Shown: positions 22,399-31,251 of the stretch, in pieces | Layout of the letters: every line of letters begins with the position of its first letter | Position numbering within the stretch: position 1 is the first letter of the stretch | Assembly (NCBI GenBank): GCA_902544985.1 | Contig: CACCFV010000008.1 | Coordinates: 1 to 35,004 of the forward strand | DNA length: 35,004 bases | Reading direction: 5' to 3' | Source: an uncultured Pelagibacteraceae bacterium | GTDB lineage: Bacteria > Pseudomonadota > Alphaproteobacteria > Pelagibacterales > Pelagibacteraceae | Program-made: the position numbers and the translations under genes | The notes under the pieces: model-generated | Told to the model about the DNA's origin: nothing | Seen by the model: the letters and a program-made list of their open reading frames with translations, nothing else | The model's database searches: none

Positions 22399-24839
22399 TT
22401 ATTTTTAAAATTAGTTTGTTTTAAAGGTTTGATAATAATCTCTATTGGATATTTTTTTTTCTCTACTTCAATGAATAAATCTTTTTTGTGAAGTTCATCA
22501 TTTGAAATATCGTTATTGATATAACCAAATGCTAAATTTTTCTTAAAATTAAAAGAATAATTGCCTGATGTTGATCTACCTATAATTTTATTTTCTAAAT
22601 ATATGGGCTCATCATGAAGCAATAATGGTTCACCTGGCTTACTATCTTTTAAAGTAAACATTGCAAATCTACTTTTAATTTTTTCTTTTTTGATTTTTTC
22701 CAATGCTTTTTTACCAATAAATTCATCCTGTTTTTTAGAACTTATTGTGAAAGATAAACCTGCTTGATATTGATTTTCCTCTGGTGAAATATCATGACCC
22801 CAATGTAAAAATCCGCTCTCCATTCGCATAATATCCATGGCGTGCATACCACAATTCGAAAGGTTAAAATCTTTACCTTTATCAATCAACAGTTCGTAAA
22901 TTTTTTTGGCTTCTTTTGATCTTACATATAGTTCAAAGCCTAATTCACCAACATATGACAATCTTTGAGTCCAAATTTTAATCCCTTCAATTGAAATATA
23001 TTTTGCTGTACCAAATCTAAATTCATCATTTTCAAAATCGTCTTTTGAAATTGATTTCATTAAAGCTCTACTCTTTGGTCCAAACACACCAAATACACAA
23101 AAATCATCTGTAACGTCTTTTAATTCTAGATCTTTTGCGAGGTATTTTTTTATGTGAAATTTATCTCTCTCCCTTGTGGCTGCAGAGCTTATTATTCTAA
23201 AATGATCATTATCGATACACACAACTGTTAAATCTGTTTCAATGCCACCGTCAGGATTTAACATATGTGTATAAATACATTTGCCAACTTCATTTTTAAT
23301 ATTTGCCGTACAAATTTTTTGTAATTCCTTGTGAGCTTTATCAGATTTAATCTCAAATTTAGAAAAAGGAGTTAAATCAAATAATCCAACATTTTTAACG
23401 GTATTATTCGTTTCATATTCTGCTGAAGGGTACCAATTTTGGTAATTATAACTGTATTCGTATTCTGTTTTTTCTCCATCTAGAGCAAACCACATAGGTC
23501 TTTCATATCCACCTGATACACCAAAACAAGCGCCAAAACTTTTTAACTCATTGTGATATGGAAGGGTTTTTATATTCCTTGAGGTTTTATGTTGTTTAAA
23601 CGGCCAATGCATTCCATATAAATCTCCTAAAGACTCCGTAATCCTTTTTTTAATAAAACTTAGATCAGAATGAAATTTTTGAAATCTTTTGATGTCATAA
23701 CAAAAAATATCTTCATTAATATGTCCATTGATTAACCATTCAGCGGTAACTTTACCTACACCTCCACCACTTCCAATTCCAATACTATTTAAACCACAAC
23801 ATACAAAAAAGTTTTTTATTTCAGGCACTTCTCCTAGAAGTGTATTTGTATCTGGAGTAAATGACTCAGGGCCTGAAAAAAATTTTCTAATTCCTGCTGT
23901 TTCTAAAACTGGAAATCTTTTTATTGCAGTAGCTAAATAAGGTTCAAAATGCTCAAAATTTTCTTGAAATTCTCCAAACGAAAAATCCTCTGGAACTTTA
24001 TTAATTTTATCCCAAGCTGGAATAGACTGAGACTCAAATATACCCACTAATATTTTTCCAGCATCTTCTTTAATATAAGTCCTATTATCAAAATCTCTTA
24101 TCACTGGTAAAGTTTTAGAAAGTTTTTTGATTGGCTCAGTAATTATATAAAAATGTTCTGCTGGATAAAGAGGAATACTTACTCCAGCTTTTTCTCCAAT
24201 TTGACGTGACCACATTCCTGAAGCTAAAACTATATACTCACAATCAATTTTTTGGCCATTTACTTTTACTCCAGAAATTTTTCCATTCTTTGTTAAAATT
24301 TCATCAACAGGAGATTGTTCAAAAATTTTTGCTCCTTCCATTCTGGCTGCTTTTGCTAACATATGTGTTACTCCTGATGGATCTGCAGCACCATCACCTG
24401 GCATTAAAATTCCTCCTAAAACTTCATGGGTATTTACAATCGGATAATCTTTTTTAATTTGATCTTTATCCAAAATTCTAACATCAACATCAAAGAGCTG
24501 AGCTGTGGTTGCTTGTCTTTGAAGTTCTTGCCATCTACCTTTATTCTCAGCAATTGAAAGTGCACCGTTCAATCTTAATCCAGCTGAATGATCAACTTTT
24601 TTTTCAAGTTCTTTATAAAGATCTAAAGTATATTTTCTAATTTTGGTAATTGCTGCTGAAGGACCTAATTGACTTACTAATCCAGCTGCATGCCAGGTTG
24701 TCCCTGAAGTTAACTGATCTCTTTCTAAAAGAATTGTGTCTTTCCAACCAAATTTAGCTAAATGGTAAGCAACTGAACAACCAACTACTCCACCTCCGAT
24801 AACAACAACTTTAGTGCTACTTGGAAGTTTTTTTTCCAT
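22395..24839 (-). CDS. dimethylglycine/sarcosine dehydrogenase-like FAD enzyme with GcvT domain
   Basis: This 814-residue enzyme oxidatively demethylates an N-methyl amine and hands the one-carbon unit to tetrahydrofolate. The N-terminal DAO domain begins VVVIGGGVVGCSVAYHLA and includes TSGTTWHAAGL, whose His is the covalent FAD site in this family. A C-terminal aminomethyltransferase (GcvT) domain starts near 430-450 and includes HMLNPDGGIETDL and ESGFLHWGHDISPEENQYQAG. The length and layout are those of DMGDH/SARDH. Dimethylglycine from glycine betaine is the common SAR11 substrate. Its position as third gene after the taurine aminotransferase and alanine dehydrogenase raises N-methyltaurine as another possibility (inference). 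The gap to the alanine dehydrogenase stop is 4 nt. Confidence 0.88.
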   Translation of the reverse strand: MEKKLPSSTKVVVIGGGVVGCSVAYHLAKFGWKDTILLERDQLTSGTTWHAAGLVSQLGPSAAITKIRKYTLDLYKELEKKVDHSAGLRLNGALSIAENKGRWQELQRQATTAQLFDVDVRILDKDQIKKDYPIVNTHEVLGGILMPGDGAADPSGVTHMLAKAARMEGAKIFEQSPVDEILTKNGKISGVKVNGQKIDCEYIVLASGMWSRQIGEKAGVSIPLYPAEHFYIITEPIKKLSKTLPVIRDFDNRTYIKEDAGKILVGIFESQSIPAWDKINKVPEDFSFGEFQENFEHFEPYLATAIKRFPVLETAGIRKFFSGPESFTPDTNTLLGEVPEIKNFFVCCGLNSIGIGSGGGVGKVTAEWLINGHINEDIFCYDIKRFQKFHSDLSFIKKRITESLGDLYGMHWPFKQHKTSRNIKTLPYHNELKSFGACFGVSGGYERPMWFALDGEKTEYEYSYNYQNWYPSAEYETNNTVKNVGLFDLTPFSKFEIKSDKAHKELQKICTANIKNEVGKCIYTHMLNPDGGIETDLTVVCIDNDHFRIISSAATRERDKFHIKKYLAKDLELKDVTDDFCVFGVFGPKSRALMKSISKDDFENDEFRFGTAKYISIEGIKIWTQRLSYVGELGFELYVRSKEAKKIYELLIDKGKDFNLSNCGMHAMDIMRMESGFLHWGHDISPEENQYQAGLSFTISSKKQDEFIGKKALEKIKKEKIKSRFAMFTLKDSKPGEPLLLHDEPIYLENKIIGRSTSGNYSFNFKKNLAFGYINNDISNDELHKKDLFIEVEKKKYPIEIIIKPLKQTNFKNN

Positions 24840-24843
24840 TTAA

Positions 24844-25962
24844 TTAATTTTTGATTGCATCTCCTGGGTTAACATATTCATGTCCAAAAATATCTGCAAC
24901 AGCTTTATAAGTCACATGACCCTTGTAAACATTTAATCCTGCTAAAAAGTTTTTATCTTCACTAAGAGCTTTTTTATAACCTCTATTGGCTAATTTGACT
25001 AAATAAGGAAGTGTTACTTTGTTTAATGCGATAGTTGATGTTCTAGGAACCCCTCCTGGCATGTTAGCCACACAATAGTGAACAACATTATCAACTATAA
25101 AAGTTGGATTATTAAAAGTTGTTGGTTTACTTGTTTCTACACAACCACCTTGATCAATTGCAACGTCAACAATAACAGAGCCTCTTTTCATCAATTTTAA
25201 CATATCTTTAGTGACTAATTTAGGCGCCTCTGCTCCGGGGATTAAAACTCCTCCTACTATTAAATCTGCTTCAGCTACTAACTTTTTTAGATCTATCTTA
25301 TCACTTTGTTCTGGAATAATTTTATCTCCAAACATTTCAACTAATTGTTTTAGTCTTGCTTCTGATTTATCTACAACATGAACTTTTGCCTTCATACCAG
25401 TTGCTATAGTTGCAGCATTTTCTCCTACTACACCTCCACCTAAAATTAAAACATTCGCTGGTTCACCACCAGGAGCTCCACCCAATAATACTCCTCTACC
25501 TTTTTGATTTTTTTCTAAACAATGTGCTCCTGCTTGAACTGACATACGTCCTGCTACGGCACTCATAGGTGCAAGCAAAGGAAGCCTTCCATTATCGTCG
25601 GTAATAGTTTCATAAGCTATATTAATACTTTTTGATTTTACCAAACCCTCTGTCAATTCTTTTGCAGCAGCCAAATGTAAATAAGTGTATACGATTTGAT
25701 TTTCTTTAATCATTTCAACCTCAACTTTTTGAGGTTCTTTAACTTTAACAATTATTTCAGCGTCATTAAAAATATCAGTGGCTTTTTCAATAATTTTAGC
25801 ACCAGCATTTTTGTACTGATCATTGTCGAAACCTGCTTCAAAGCCTCCATTGTTTTCTACTAATACTTCATGTCCCTCAGAGACAAGAGTTTTTACACTA
25901 TCTGGAGTTAAGCCTATTCTATTTTCTTGAGGTTTAATTTCTTTAGGTACGCCAATTCTCAT
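24844..25962 (-). CDS. ald: alanine dehydrogenase
   Basis: This NAD-dependent enzyme of 372 residues oxidatively deaminates L-alanine to pyruvate and ammonium. MRIGVPKEIKPQENRIGLTP at the N-terminus holds the Arg/Lys substrate-binding region, ILGGGVVGENAATIATGM is the NAD loop, and VHYCVANMPGGVPRTSTIAL is the C-terminal signature. In the tpa-ald pair it regenerates the pyruvate acceptor used by the aminotransferase, releasing the taurine nitrogen as ammonium, as known for taurine-degrading bacteria. It lies 9 nt after the aminotransferase stop on the same strand. Confidence 0.95.
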   Translation of the reverse strand: MRIGVPKEIKPQENRIGLTPDSVKTLVSEGHEVLVENNGGFEAGFDNDQYKNAGAKIIEKATDIFNDAEIIVKVKEPQKVEVEMIKENQIVYTYLHLAAAKELTEGLVKSKSINIAYETITDDNGRLPLLAPMSAVAGRMSVQAGAHCLEKNQKGRGVLLGGAPGGEPANVLILGGGVVGENAATIATGMKAKVHVVDKSEARLKQLVEMFGDKIIPEQSDKIDLKKLVAEADLIVGGVLIPGAEAPKLVTKDMLKLMKRGSVIVDVAIDQGGCVETSKPTTFNNPTFIVDNVVHYCVANMPGGVPRTSTIALNKVTLPYLVKLANRGYKKALSEDKNFLAGLNVYKGHVTYKAVADIFGHEYVNPGDAIKN

Positions 25963-25971
25963 TAACGAAAT

Positions 25972-27318
25972 TTAATTTTTTTTACTTTTTGCGTAATTAG
26001 TTATTCCGGTTCTTAATTTTTCTATAATTTCATCAATATGTTTTTTTTCACAAATAAACATCGGTGCTATAATTAAACAATCACCTGTAGCTTTGAAGTT
26101 TACTCCAGCATCATAACAATGTTTAAAGGTAGCTAAGCCTGCTTTACCAGGTCTACTATCAGTTTTAATATCTATACCACCCATCATTCCATAGCCTCTA
26201 ATGTTATCCACTACATCAATATCTTTTAGAGAAAATAGACCTTCCTGGAAGTAAGGAGCAAGTTCCTTTGCTCTATTGAAAATATCCTCTTTTTCGAAAA
26301 TATCTTGAACAGCTAATGCTGCTGCAACAGAAACTGGTATTCCTGAATAAGTGTAACCATGAAATAATTCTATCGCACCTTTTGGAGAATTATCCATAAC
26401 TGCATCATAAATTTCTTCTTTACAAGCAACTACACCAAATGGAACTATTCCATTAGTTGTTGCTTTTGCCATAGTCATTATGTCAGGTGTTACACCAAAC
26501 TCTTGAGCTCCAAAAGCTGAACCAGTTCTTCCCCATCCAGTAATAACTTCATCGAAAATCAAAAGTATTTTATGTTTGTCACAAAGTTCTCTTAATCTTT
26601 GTAAATATCCAACTGGTGGAACTAAAGTTCCTGTTGAACCAGCAATTGGCTCAACAATGCAGGCTGCAATATTTTCTGAACCAAAATTAGTACAAATTCT
26701 TTCTAGGTCATTAGCAATTTCAGCGCCTGTTTCAGGTTGGCCTGATATAAATTTATGTTCATCTAAATGTGTATGTCTCATATGAACAACACCTGGCATC
26801 AAAACACTTGCATAAGCTTTGACATTATTAATCATACCACCTACTGATGTTGCTCCAATATTCATCCCATGATACGCACGTTCTCTTCCAACAAATCTAA
26901 ATCTTTGTCCCTCGCCTCTCGCTTTATGGTAAGCAATACTAATTTTGATCGCTGTTTCAACTGCAGTAGATCCACAAATTGTATAAAAAATTTTATTTAA
27001 ATTTCCTGGTGTATGTTTTGAAATTCTAGTTGCTAATTCAAAAGATCCACCAAATCCTTGTTGGAAGGGTTGACAATAATCTAAAGTTTGTAATTGATTT
27101 GTTATTGCTTCAATAATTTCTTTTCTACCATGTCCTAAAGGATTGCAGAATAATCCTGAGCTAGCATCAATTTGAGTTTTACCTTGGTGATTTTTTAAAT
27201 ATACACCTTTTGCCTCCACTATAAGTTTTGGATTTTCTTTAAAATCTTTATTAGATGTAAATGGCATCCAATGTTCATTTAAAGAATTAGGTACAGATGT
27301 TCTTTTTTCTGAGCTCAT
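25972..27318 (-). CDS. tpa: taurine-pyruvate aminotransferase (class III)
   Basis: This is a PLP-dependent class III aminotransferase of 448 residues. LLIFDEVITGWGRTGSAFGA contains the cofactor Asp, and the Schiff-base Lys lies in IMTMAKATTNGIVPFG. The start (SLNEHWMPFTSNKDFKENPK) and HGYTYSGIPVSVAAALA are typical of omega-amino-acid aminotransferases. Class III enzymes also use beta-alanine, GABA or putrescine, so the taurine assignment comes from context: alanine dehydrogenase next to it and tauABC divergent across a 176-bp regulatory gap. The product would be sulfoacetaldehyde. Specificity from sequence alone is uncertain. Confidence 0.85.
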   Translation of the reverse strand: MSSEKRTSVPNSLNEHWMPFTSNKDFKENPKLIVEAKGVYLKNHQGKTQIDASSGLFCNPLGHGRKEIIEAITNQLQTLDYCQPFQQGFGGSFELATRISKHTPGNLNKIFYTICGSTAVETAIKISIAYHKARGEGQRFRFVGRERAYHGMNIGATSVGGMINNVKAYASVLMPGVVHMRHTHLDEHKFISGQPETGAEIANDLERICTNFGSENIAACIVEPIAGSTGTLVPPVGYLQRLRELCDKHKILLIFDEVITGWGRTGSAFGAQEFGVTPDIMTMAKATTNGIVPFGVVACKEEIYDAVMDNSPKGAIELFHGYTYSGIPVSVAAALAVQDIFEKEDIFNRAKELAPYFQEGLFSLKDIDVVDNIRGYGMMGGIDIKTDSRPGKAGLATFKHCYDAGVNFKATGDCLIIAPMFICEKKHIDEIIEKLRTGITNYAKSKKN

Positions 27319-27337
27319 ATTAAAATTTTATAATTGT

Positions 27338-27407
27338 CTAATTAATGAATCCTTAGACTAATTAAGTCCAATAAACCACCAAAATAATTGTCACAACTTA
27401 AAGTTGT
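27338..27407. promoter_or_regulatory. operator candidates between tpa and tauA
   Basis: CTAATTAA occurs at 27338-27345 and again at 27358-27365, exactly 20 bp apart (two helical turns). GTCTAA (27336-27341) and TTAGAC (27353-27358) form an inverted repeat overlapping them. A second palindrome, ACAACTT-A-AAGTTGT, is at 27393-27407. Direct repeats two turns apart are what MocR/TauR-type regulators bind, but no regulator gene of that type lies in the window and the sequences are AT-rich. Confidence 0.5.
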
Positions 27408-27494
27408 ATAACTAGAATGAGCATTTTTTTGTTTTACATATAGGTCAATTTAATCTTAAAATTGAAACATATAAATAAACAAGGAAGAGGAAAA

Positions 27495-28436
27495 ATGAAA
27501 AAAATAATTAGTTATATTCTTGGATGTTTTGTAGCTCTTAATCTTTCAATTTCAGTTGCTAATTCTGCAGCTAATGAAGTTAGAGTTGCATACTTCTTAG
27601 AGTGGCCAAGCCCAAATCTAGAGGATATGATGAAGAAAAACTTCGCTAAAGCTCTAGGGGTTCCTGTTAAGTGGACAAACTTCACTAACGGTGGTGCAAT
27701 GACTGATGCTATGTTAGCGGGAGATATTGATATCTCTTACTCTCAAGGTTTAGTTCCATTCATTAATGCTGTTAAATCAAAAGCTCCTATCAAACTTGTA
27801 GATGTAGCTATGGAATACGGAATGGGTGGTACAACATGTGTAACATCTAATGCTTCTGGTATAACAAAAGCTAATGCTACTGAGCTTGAAGGTAAAAAAG
27901 TTGCTGTTCCACTAGGTACAATGGCTGAATACGTTTTTGATGAAAGTATGAAAGTTGTTGGTGCGGACAGAAAAAAAATGGATATCATTCAAATGGACCC
28001 TGAAGAAGGTGCTGCTGCTTTAGTAAGTGGTGATGTTGTAATGGCATGTTTATTTGGTGGTAACTCAATTAAAGCTGCAACTGCAGTTGGATCTAGATTA
28101 CTTACAGTTCAAGAAGCTAGAGACGCAGGTATCTTAGGTATCGATATCACTTCAGTAACTACTAAGTTTATGAAGGAAAATCCAGGTATGCTAAGAACTT
28201 TTATTGAAGTAACTCATGAGGCTAATGCGAGATATAGAGCTGGTAAAAGCGATATGAACTCAATGTCAAAAGCTTCTGAAATGAAAGTTGCTGATATGAA
28301 AGAAACTTTAAGTGGCTTTAAATTTCTAACACCAGAGGAAACTAAACAATCTATGGAAAGTGGAAATCTTGATGCATTCTTAAAAGGAATGGGAACACCA
28401 AAAGGAAACGTAGATACTAGTTTCTTACCTTTATAA
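27495..28436 (+). CDS. tauA: periplasmic taurine/sulfonate binding protein
   Basis: This is a TauA/SsuA-type (NMT1-like) binding protein. The ATG at 27495 is preferred over an in-frame ATG at 27462 because AAGGAAGAGG lies just before it and the signal peptide (KKIISYILGCFVALNLSIS, cleavage near NSA-ANEV) then starts at residue 2. The mature domain shows VRVAYFLEWPSPN, AGDIDISYSQGLVPFINAV and KKVAVPLGTMAEYVFDE. The product is 313 residues. tauB and tauC follow, separated by a terminator hairpin. Taurine is the best guess because the divergent genes are tpa and ald. Other sulfonates remain possible. Confidence 0.88.
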   Translation: MKKIISYILGCFVALNLSISVANSAANEVRVAYFLEWPSPNLEDMMKKNFAKALGVPVKWTNFTNGGAMTDAMLAGDIDISYSQGLVPFINAVKSKAPIKLVDVAMEYGMGGTTCVTSNASGITKANATELEGKKVAVPLGTMAEYVFDESMKVVGADRKKMDIIQMDPEEGAAALVSGDVVMACLFGGNSIKAATAVGSRLLTVQEARDAGILGIDITSVTTKFMKENPGMLRTFIEVTHEANARYRAGKSDMNSMSKASEMKVADMKETLSGFKFLTPEETKQSMESGNLDAFLKGMGTPKGNVDTSFLPL

Positions 28437-28457
28437 TCTAAGGGTAATTTAAATTTT

Positions 28458-28497
28458 AATAGGCGCCAATTGTAATAAATTGGTGCCTATTTTTTTA
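28458..28497 (+). terminator. attenuating terminator between tauA and tauB
   Basis: Arms 28458-28471 and 28478-28491 form a 14-bp stem (core GGCGCCAATT/AATTGGTGCC with a G-T pair), a 6-nt loop, then six T residues. It is the strongest intrinsic terminator seen in the window. Partial read-through would give much more binding protein than ATPase and permease. Confidence 0.92.
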
Positions 28498-28524
28498 TTA
28501 AAAATTCAAATATAAAGTCTCTTT

Positions 28525-29322
28525 ATGAGTGATTTAATTTCACAAAATCTAAACATGATTTTTAAAACTCCTAAAGGAGAAACTGTTCACGCTTTAAAAG
28601 ATTTAAATTTTACTCTCAAAAAAGGAGAGCTTCTCACAGTTCTTGGGCCGTCTGGTTGTGGAAAGACCACGTTACTAAACATTACCGCAGGATTTATTAG
28701 ACCAACTTCAGGAAGTATTACTTTAAATAATAAAGAAATAGATGGACCAGGAGTTGAGAGAGGAATGGTTTTTCAACAAGGTGCTTTGTTCGAATGGCTT
28801 ACAGTTGCTGAAAACGTCAATTTTGGATTAAGAATGAAAAAAGAAGATCCAGTTGAAACTCAGAAAAAAGTTGATGAATGGTTAGAGATAGTTGGATTAA
28901 AAGGTTTTGGAAATACTCCAACTTATCAATTATCTGGAGGAATGCAGCAAAGAGTTGCTCTTGCGAGATGTCTAATCAATAATCCAGATTTGATTTTAAT
29001 GGATGAACCATTGGGAGCTCTTGATGCTCTTACAAGAGAAAAAATGCAGTCTTTAGTTTTAAAAATTTGGAAAGAAACTGGCAAAACAATTATTCTGATT
29101 ACTCACTCAGTTGAAGAGGCTTTGCTTCTTGGTGAAAGATTATATGTGATGGCTCCAAGACCTGGAAGAATACATAAAGAATACAATCTACCATTTGCAT
29201 CAATGGGATTAGAGGAAGATTTAAGAGAAATTAAAAAAAATAAAGAGTTTTCTCAAAAACGAGAAGAAATCCTTGAAATGATCTGGAACATGGAAGAGGA
29301 AATTATGGGGAAAGATAATTAA
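28525..29322 (+). CDS. tauB: taurine ABC transporter ATP-binding protein
   Basis: This cytoplasmic ATPase of 265 residues energises taurine import. Walker A is GPSGCGKTT at residues 41-49, the Q-loop lies in MVFQQGALFEW, the signature is LSGGMQQRVALARC, Walker B is LILMDEPLGALD, and the switch His is in ILITHSVEEALLLGERLYVM. It matches the TauB/SsuB/NrtD branch. It starts 34 bp after the terminator hairpin, and its stop abuts the tauC ATG with no gap (TAAATG), so the two are coupled. Confidence 0.93.
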   Translation: MSDLISQNLNMIFKTPKGETVHALKDLNFTLKKGELLTVLGPSGCGKTTLLNITAGFIRPTSGSITLNNKEIDGPGVERGMVFQQGALFEWLTVAENVNFGLRMKKEDPVETQKKVDEWLEIVGLKGFGNTPTYQLSGGMQQRVALARCLINNPDLILMDEPLGALDALTREKMQSLVLKIWKETGKTIILITHSVEEALLLGERLYVMAPRPGRIHKEYNLPFASMGLEEDLREIKKNKEFSQKREEILEMIWNMEEEIMGKDN

Positions 29323-31248
29323 ATGTTAACTCAGATAATAACTTTTCTAATATTCTTCGCTGTAATCGGCTGTATTCTTTATGGAAGAAGATTAATAAGG
29401 ACTGAAAAAGTAGATGCTGTATTTGGAAATCCAGAGAGAGCACTAGGGGGTACTCACTGGGTAATTGTTGGAAGTAGTTTTTTACTTTTAATTTGGCTCT
29501 ATTACTCATGGGATATTGCCAAAGGATTTTACCCAAAATCTGCCAACGAACTATGCCAAGTTGCAAAGGTTAATGACTCTTTGCTTGGATTAAAATATCA
29601 ATTTCCAATTGAGGAAAGAGAGCTCAAAAGTACTTCACAAATCAAAAAAGAGAATAAAAATTTAAAATTAATTCAAAATGAGATTCAAAATTCTGAGGAG
29701 CTAAATAGCCAACAAAAAACAATACTAATTAGTTATATAAGTAAAACTAATCAACTTATCCCATTACTTACAAATGAAGATTTATTAGAGATTGAGACTC
29801 AACAAAAAATAGATGATATCACTGGAAAAATAAATCTATTAACTGAAAATTTCCAAAAATCTGATTATCCATTTGAAAATGAGCAAGAACTCAATGAAAG
29901 ACTTAAAGCAGTAGAAGAAGAAGGTGGTTGGGGGATTACTAAAGTGGATGCTGGCTCAGGCTCTATTGAAAATACATTAGAGGTACCTTTGGTTCCTGCA
30001 ACATATAGAGGTTTAAAATTTCACACCGCAGCTCAAGAATTAAATTTAATAAGTGAAGAATTTTTCAAGTTAAGAAATCATAACCCTCAATTTAAAAGCA
30101 AGATAAAAGATCTAAAAGAGGAAATTAAAACTTATCGAAAAAATTTAAGTGATAGTGATGAAGTAGCTTCAACGTACGCAAAAAATATTGTTAAGATTGC
30201 TAGAAGAATAGAATTTGCAAGTATCTACCCTCCAAATGCATTAGATAAGATGCAGGCGGCAATTGTCAAATTTGATAACGCTCAAAAAAAAGAACAAGGT
30301 GGTTTGAGATTAATTGATATTTTTTTATTTCCTGCAGGAACTATTGTTGCTAGTGGTCCAAGTTGTTCAGAGCAAGGTTCGGGTAGATGGTTGCCTAAAC
30401 CATCCGATACGTTCAATAAATTCATATTAATGTCAAAACCCAGTGTGGGTTATAAAGATATTCCTTTGTTGTGGATACAAATGGTTGATGTAAGCAAAAT
30501 GATCGGCTTTATTTTGCCAGACTGGATTGCAGATATTTTGCCAGGTGAATATCCTGTTCATAGTAAAGATGGAATAGTTAAACAAAACTTCAAAGGTGGA
30601 GTTTTAAAAATTGTAACTGGTGATTTTAATTTATTTAAAGTACCTGTTCCCTACGGACATATATGGGACTCTTTTTTAAGAGTTTTCTTAGGTTTAGTTT
30701 TTGGAATATTGATTGGAGTGCCTTTAGGCTTATTTATGGGTTTAAATAGATTTGCAAAAGGTTTTTTTGATCCATTGATAGAACTTTACAGACCAGTTCC
30801 ACCTCTTGCTTGGGCTCCCTTAATTATATCTGTATTAGGAATTGATAATACCGGAAAAGTATTCTTATTATTTATGGTATCATTATCAATAATGATTATT
30901 TCGGCTCGTGCTGGTGCATCTGGAACTCAACTATCAAAAATTCATGCAGCTCACTCATTAGGAGCATCTAAGAGGCAAATATTAAGGCATGTAATTTTTC
31001 CAAACTCATTACCAGAGATACTTACTGGTATAAGAGTTGCAGTAGGGATGTGTTGGGGAACCTTGGTTGCTGCAGAATTTTTAGCTGGTACTACTGGTAT
31101 TGGTTTTGTAGAGAATGTGGCCAAGAAATATTTTCAATATGAAGTAATTTGGATAACAATTTTTATAATGGGAATGCTTGGTCTTTTATTTGATATAACA
31201 CTGAGAAAAATTATAGATAAAACTATTCCTTGGAGAGGAAAAGGTTAA
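29323..31248 (+). CDS. tauC: taurine ABC transporter permease with a large N-terminal extension
   Basis: At 641 residues this is more than twice the usual TauC length (about 270). The canonical permease is only the last 210 or so residues (from about 433: HIWDSFLRVFLGLVFGILIG, then the EAA-type loop HAAHSLGASKRQILRHVIFP). Before it are two membrane segments (about 2-20 and 46-65) and some 330 polar residues with charged, helix-rich, coiled-coil-like stretches (for example SQIKKENKNLKLIQNEIQNS), likely periplasmic. No frameshift or internal stop is visible and the domain boundary is smooth, so this is a true fusion. The extension could cap the translocator or recruit the binding protein. Its function is unknown. 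Confidence 0.9.
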   Translation: MLTQIITFLIFFAVIGCILYGRRLIRTEKVDAVFGNPERALGGTHWVIVGSSFLLLIWLYYSWDIAKGFYPKSANELCQVAKVNDSLLGLKYQFPIEERELKSTSQIKKENKNLKLIQNEIQNSEELNSQQKTILISYISKTNQLIPLLTNEDLLEIETQQKIDDITGKINLLTENFQKSDYPFENEQELNERLKAVEEEGGWGITKVDAGSGSIENTLEVPLVPATYRGLKFHTAAQELNLISEEFFKLRNHNPQFKSKIKDLKEEIKTYRKNLSDSDEVASTYAKNIVKIARRIEFASIYPPNALDKMQAAIVKFDNAQKKEQGGLRLIDIFLFPAGTIVASGPSCSEQGSGRWLPKPSDTFNKFILMSKPSVGYKDIPLLWIQMVDVSKMIGFILPDWIADILPGEYPVHSKDGIVKQNFKGGVLKIVTGDFNLFKVPVPYGHIWDSFLRVFLGLVFGILIGVPLGLFMGLNRFAKGFFDPLIELYRPVPPLAWAPLIISVLGIDNTGKVFLLFMVSLSIMIISARAGASGTQLSKIHAAHSLGASKRQILRHVIFPNSLPEILTGIRVAVGMCWGTLVAAEFLAGTTGIGFVENVAKKYFQYEVIWITIFIMGMLGLLFDITLRKIIDKTIPWRGKG

Positions 31249-31251
31249 ATC

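Noticed and set aside
27462-27494. Upstream ATG at 27462 as the tauA start
   Set aside because: It would put 11 polar residues before the signal peptide, whereas the ATG at 27495 has a strong ribosome site directly before it.
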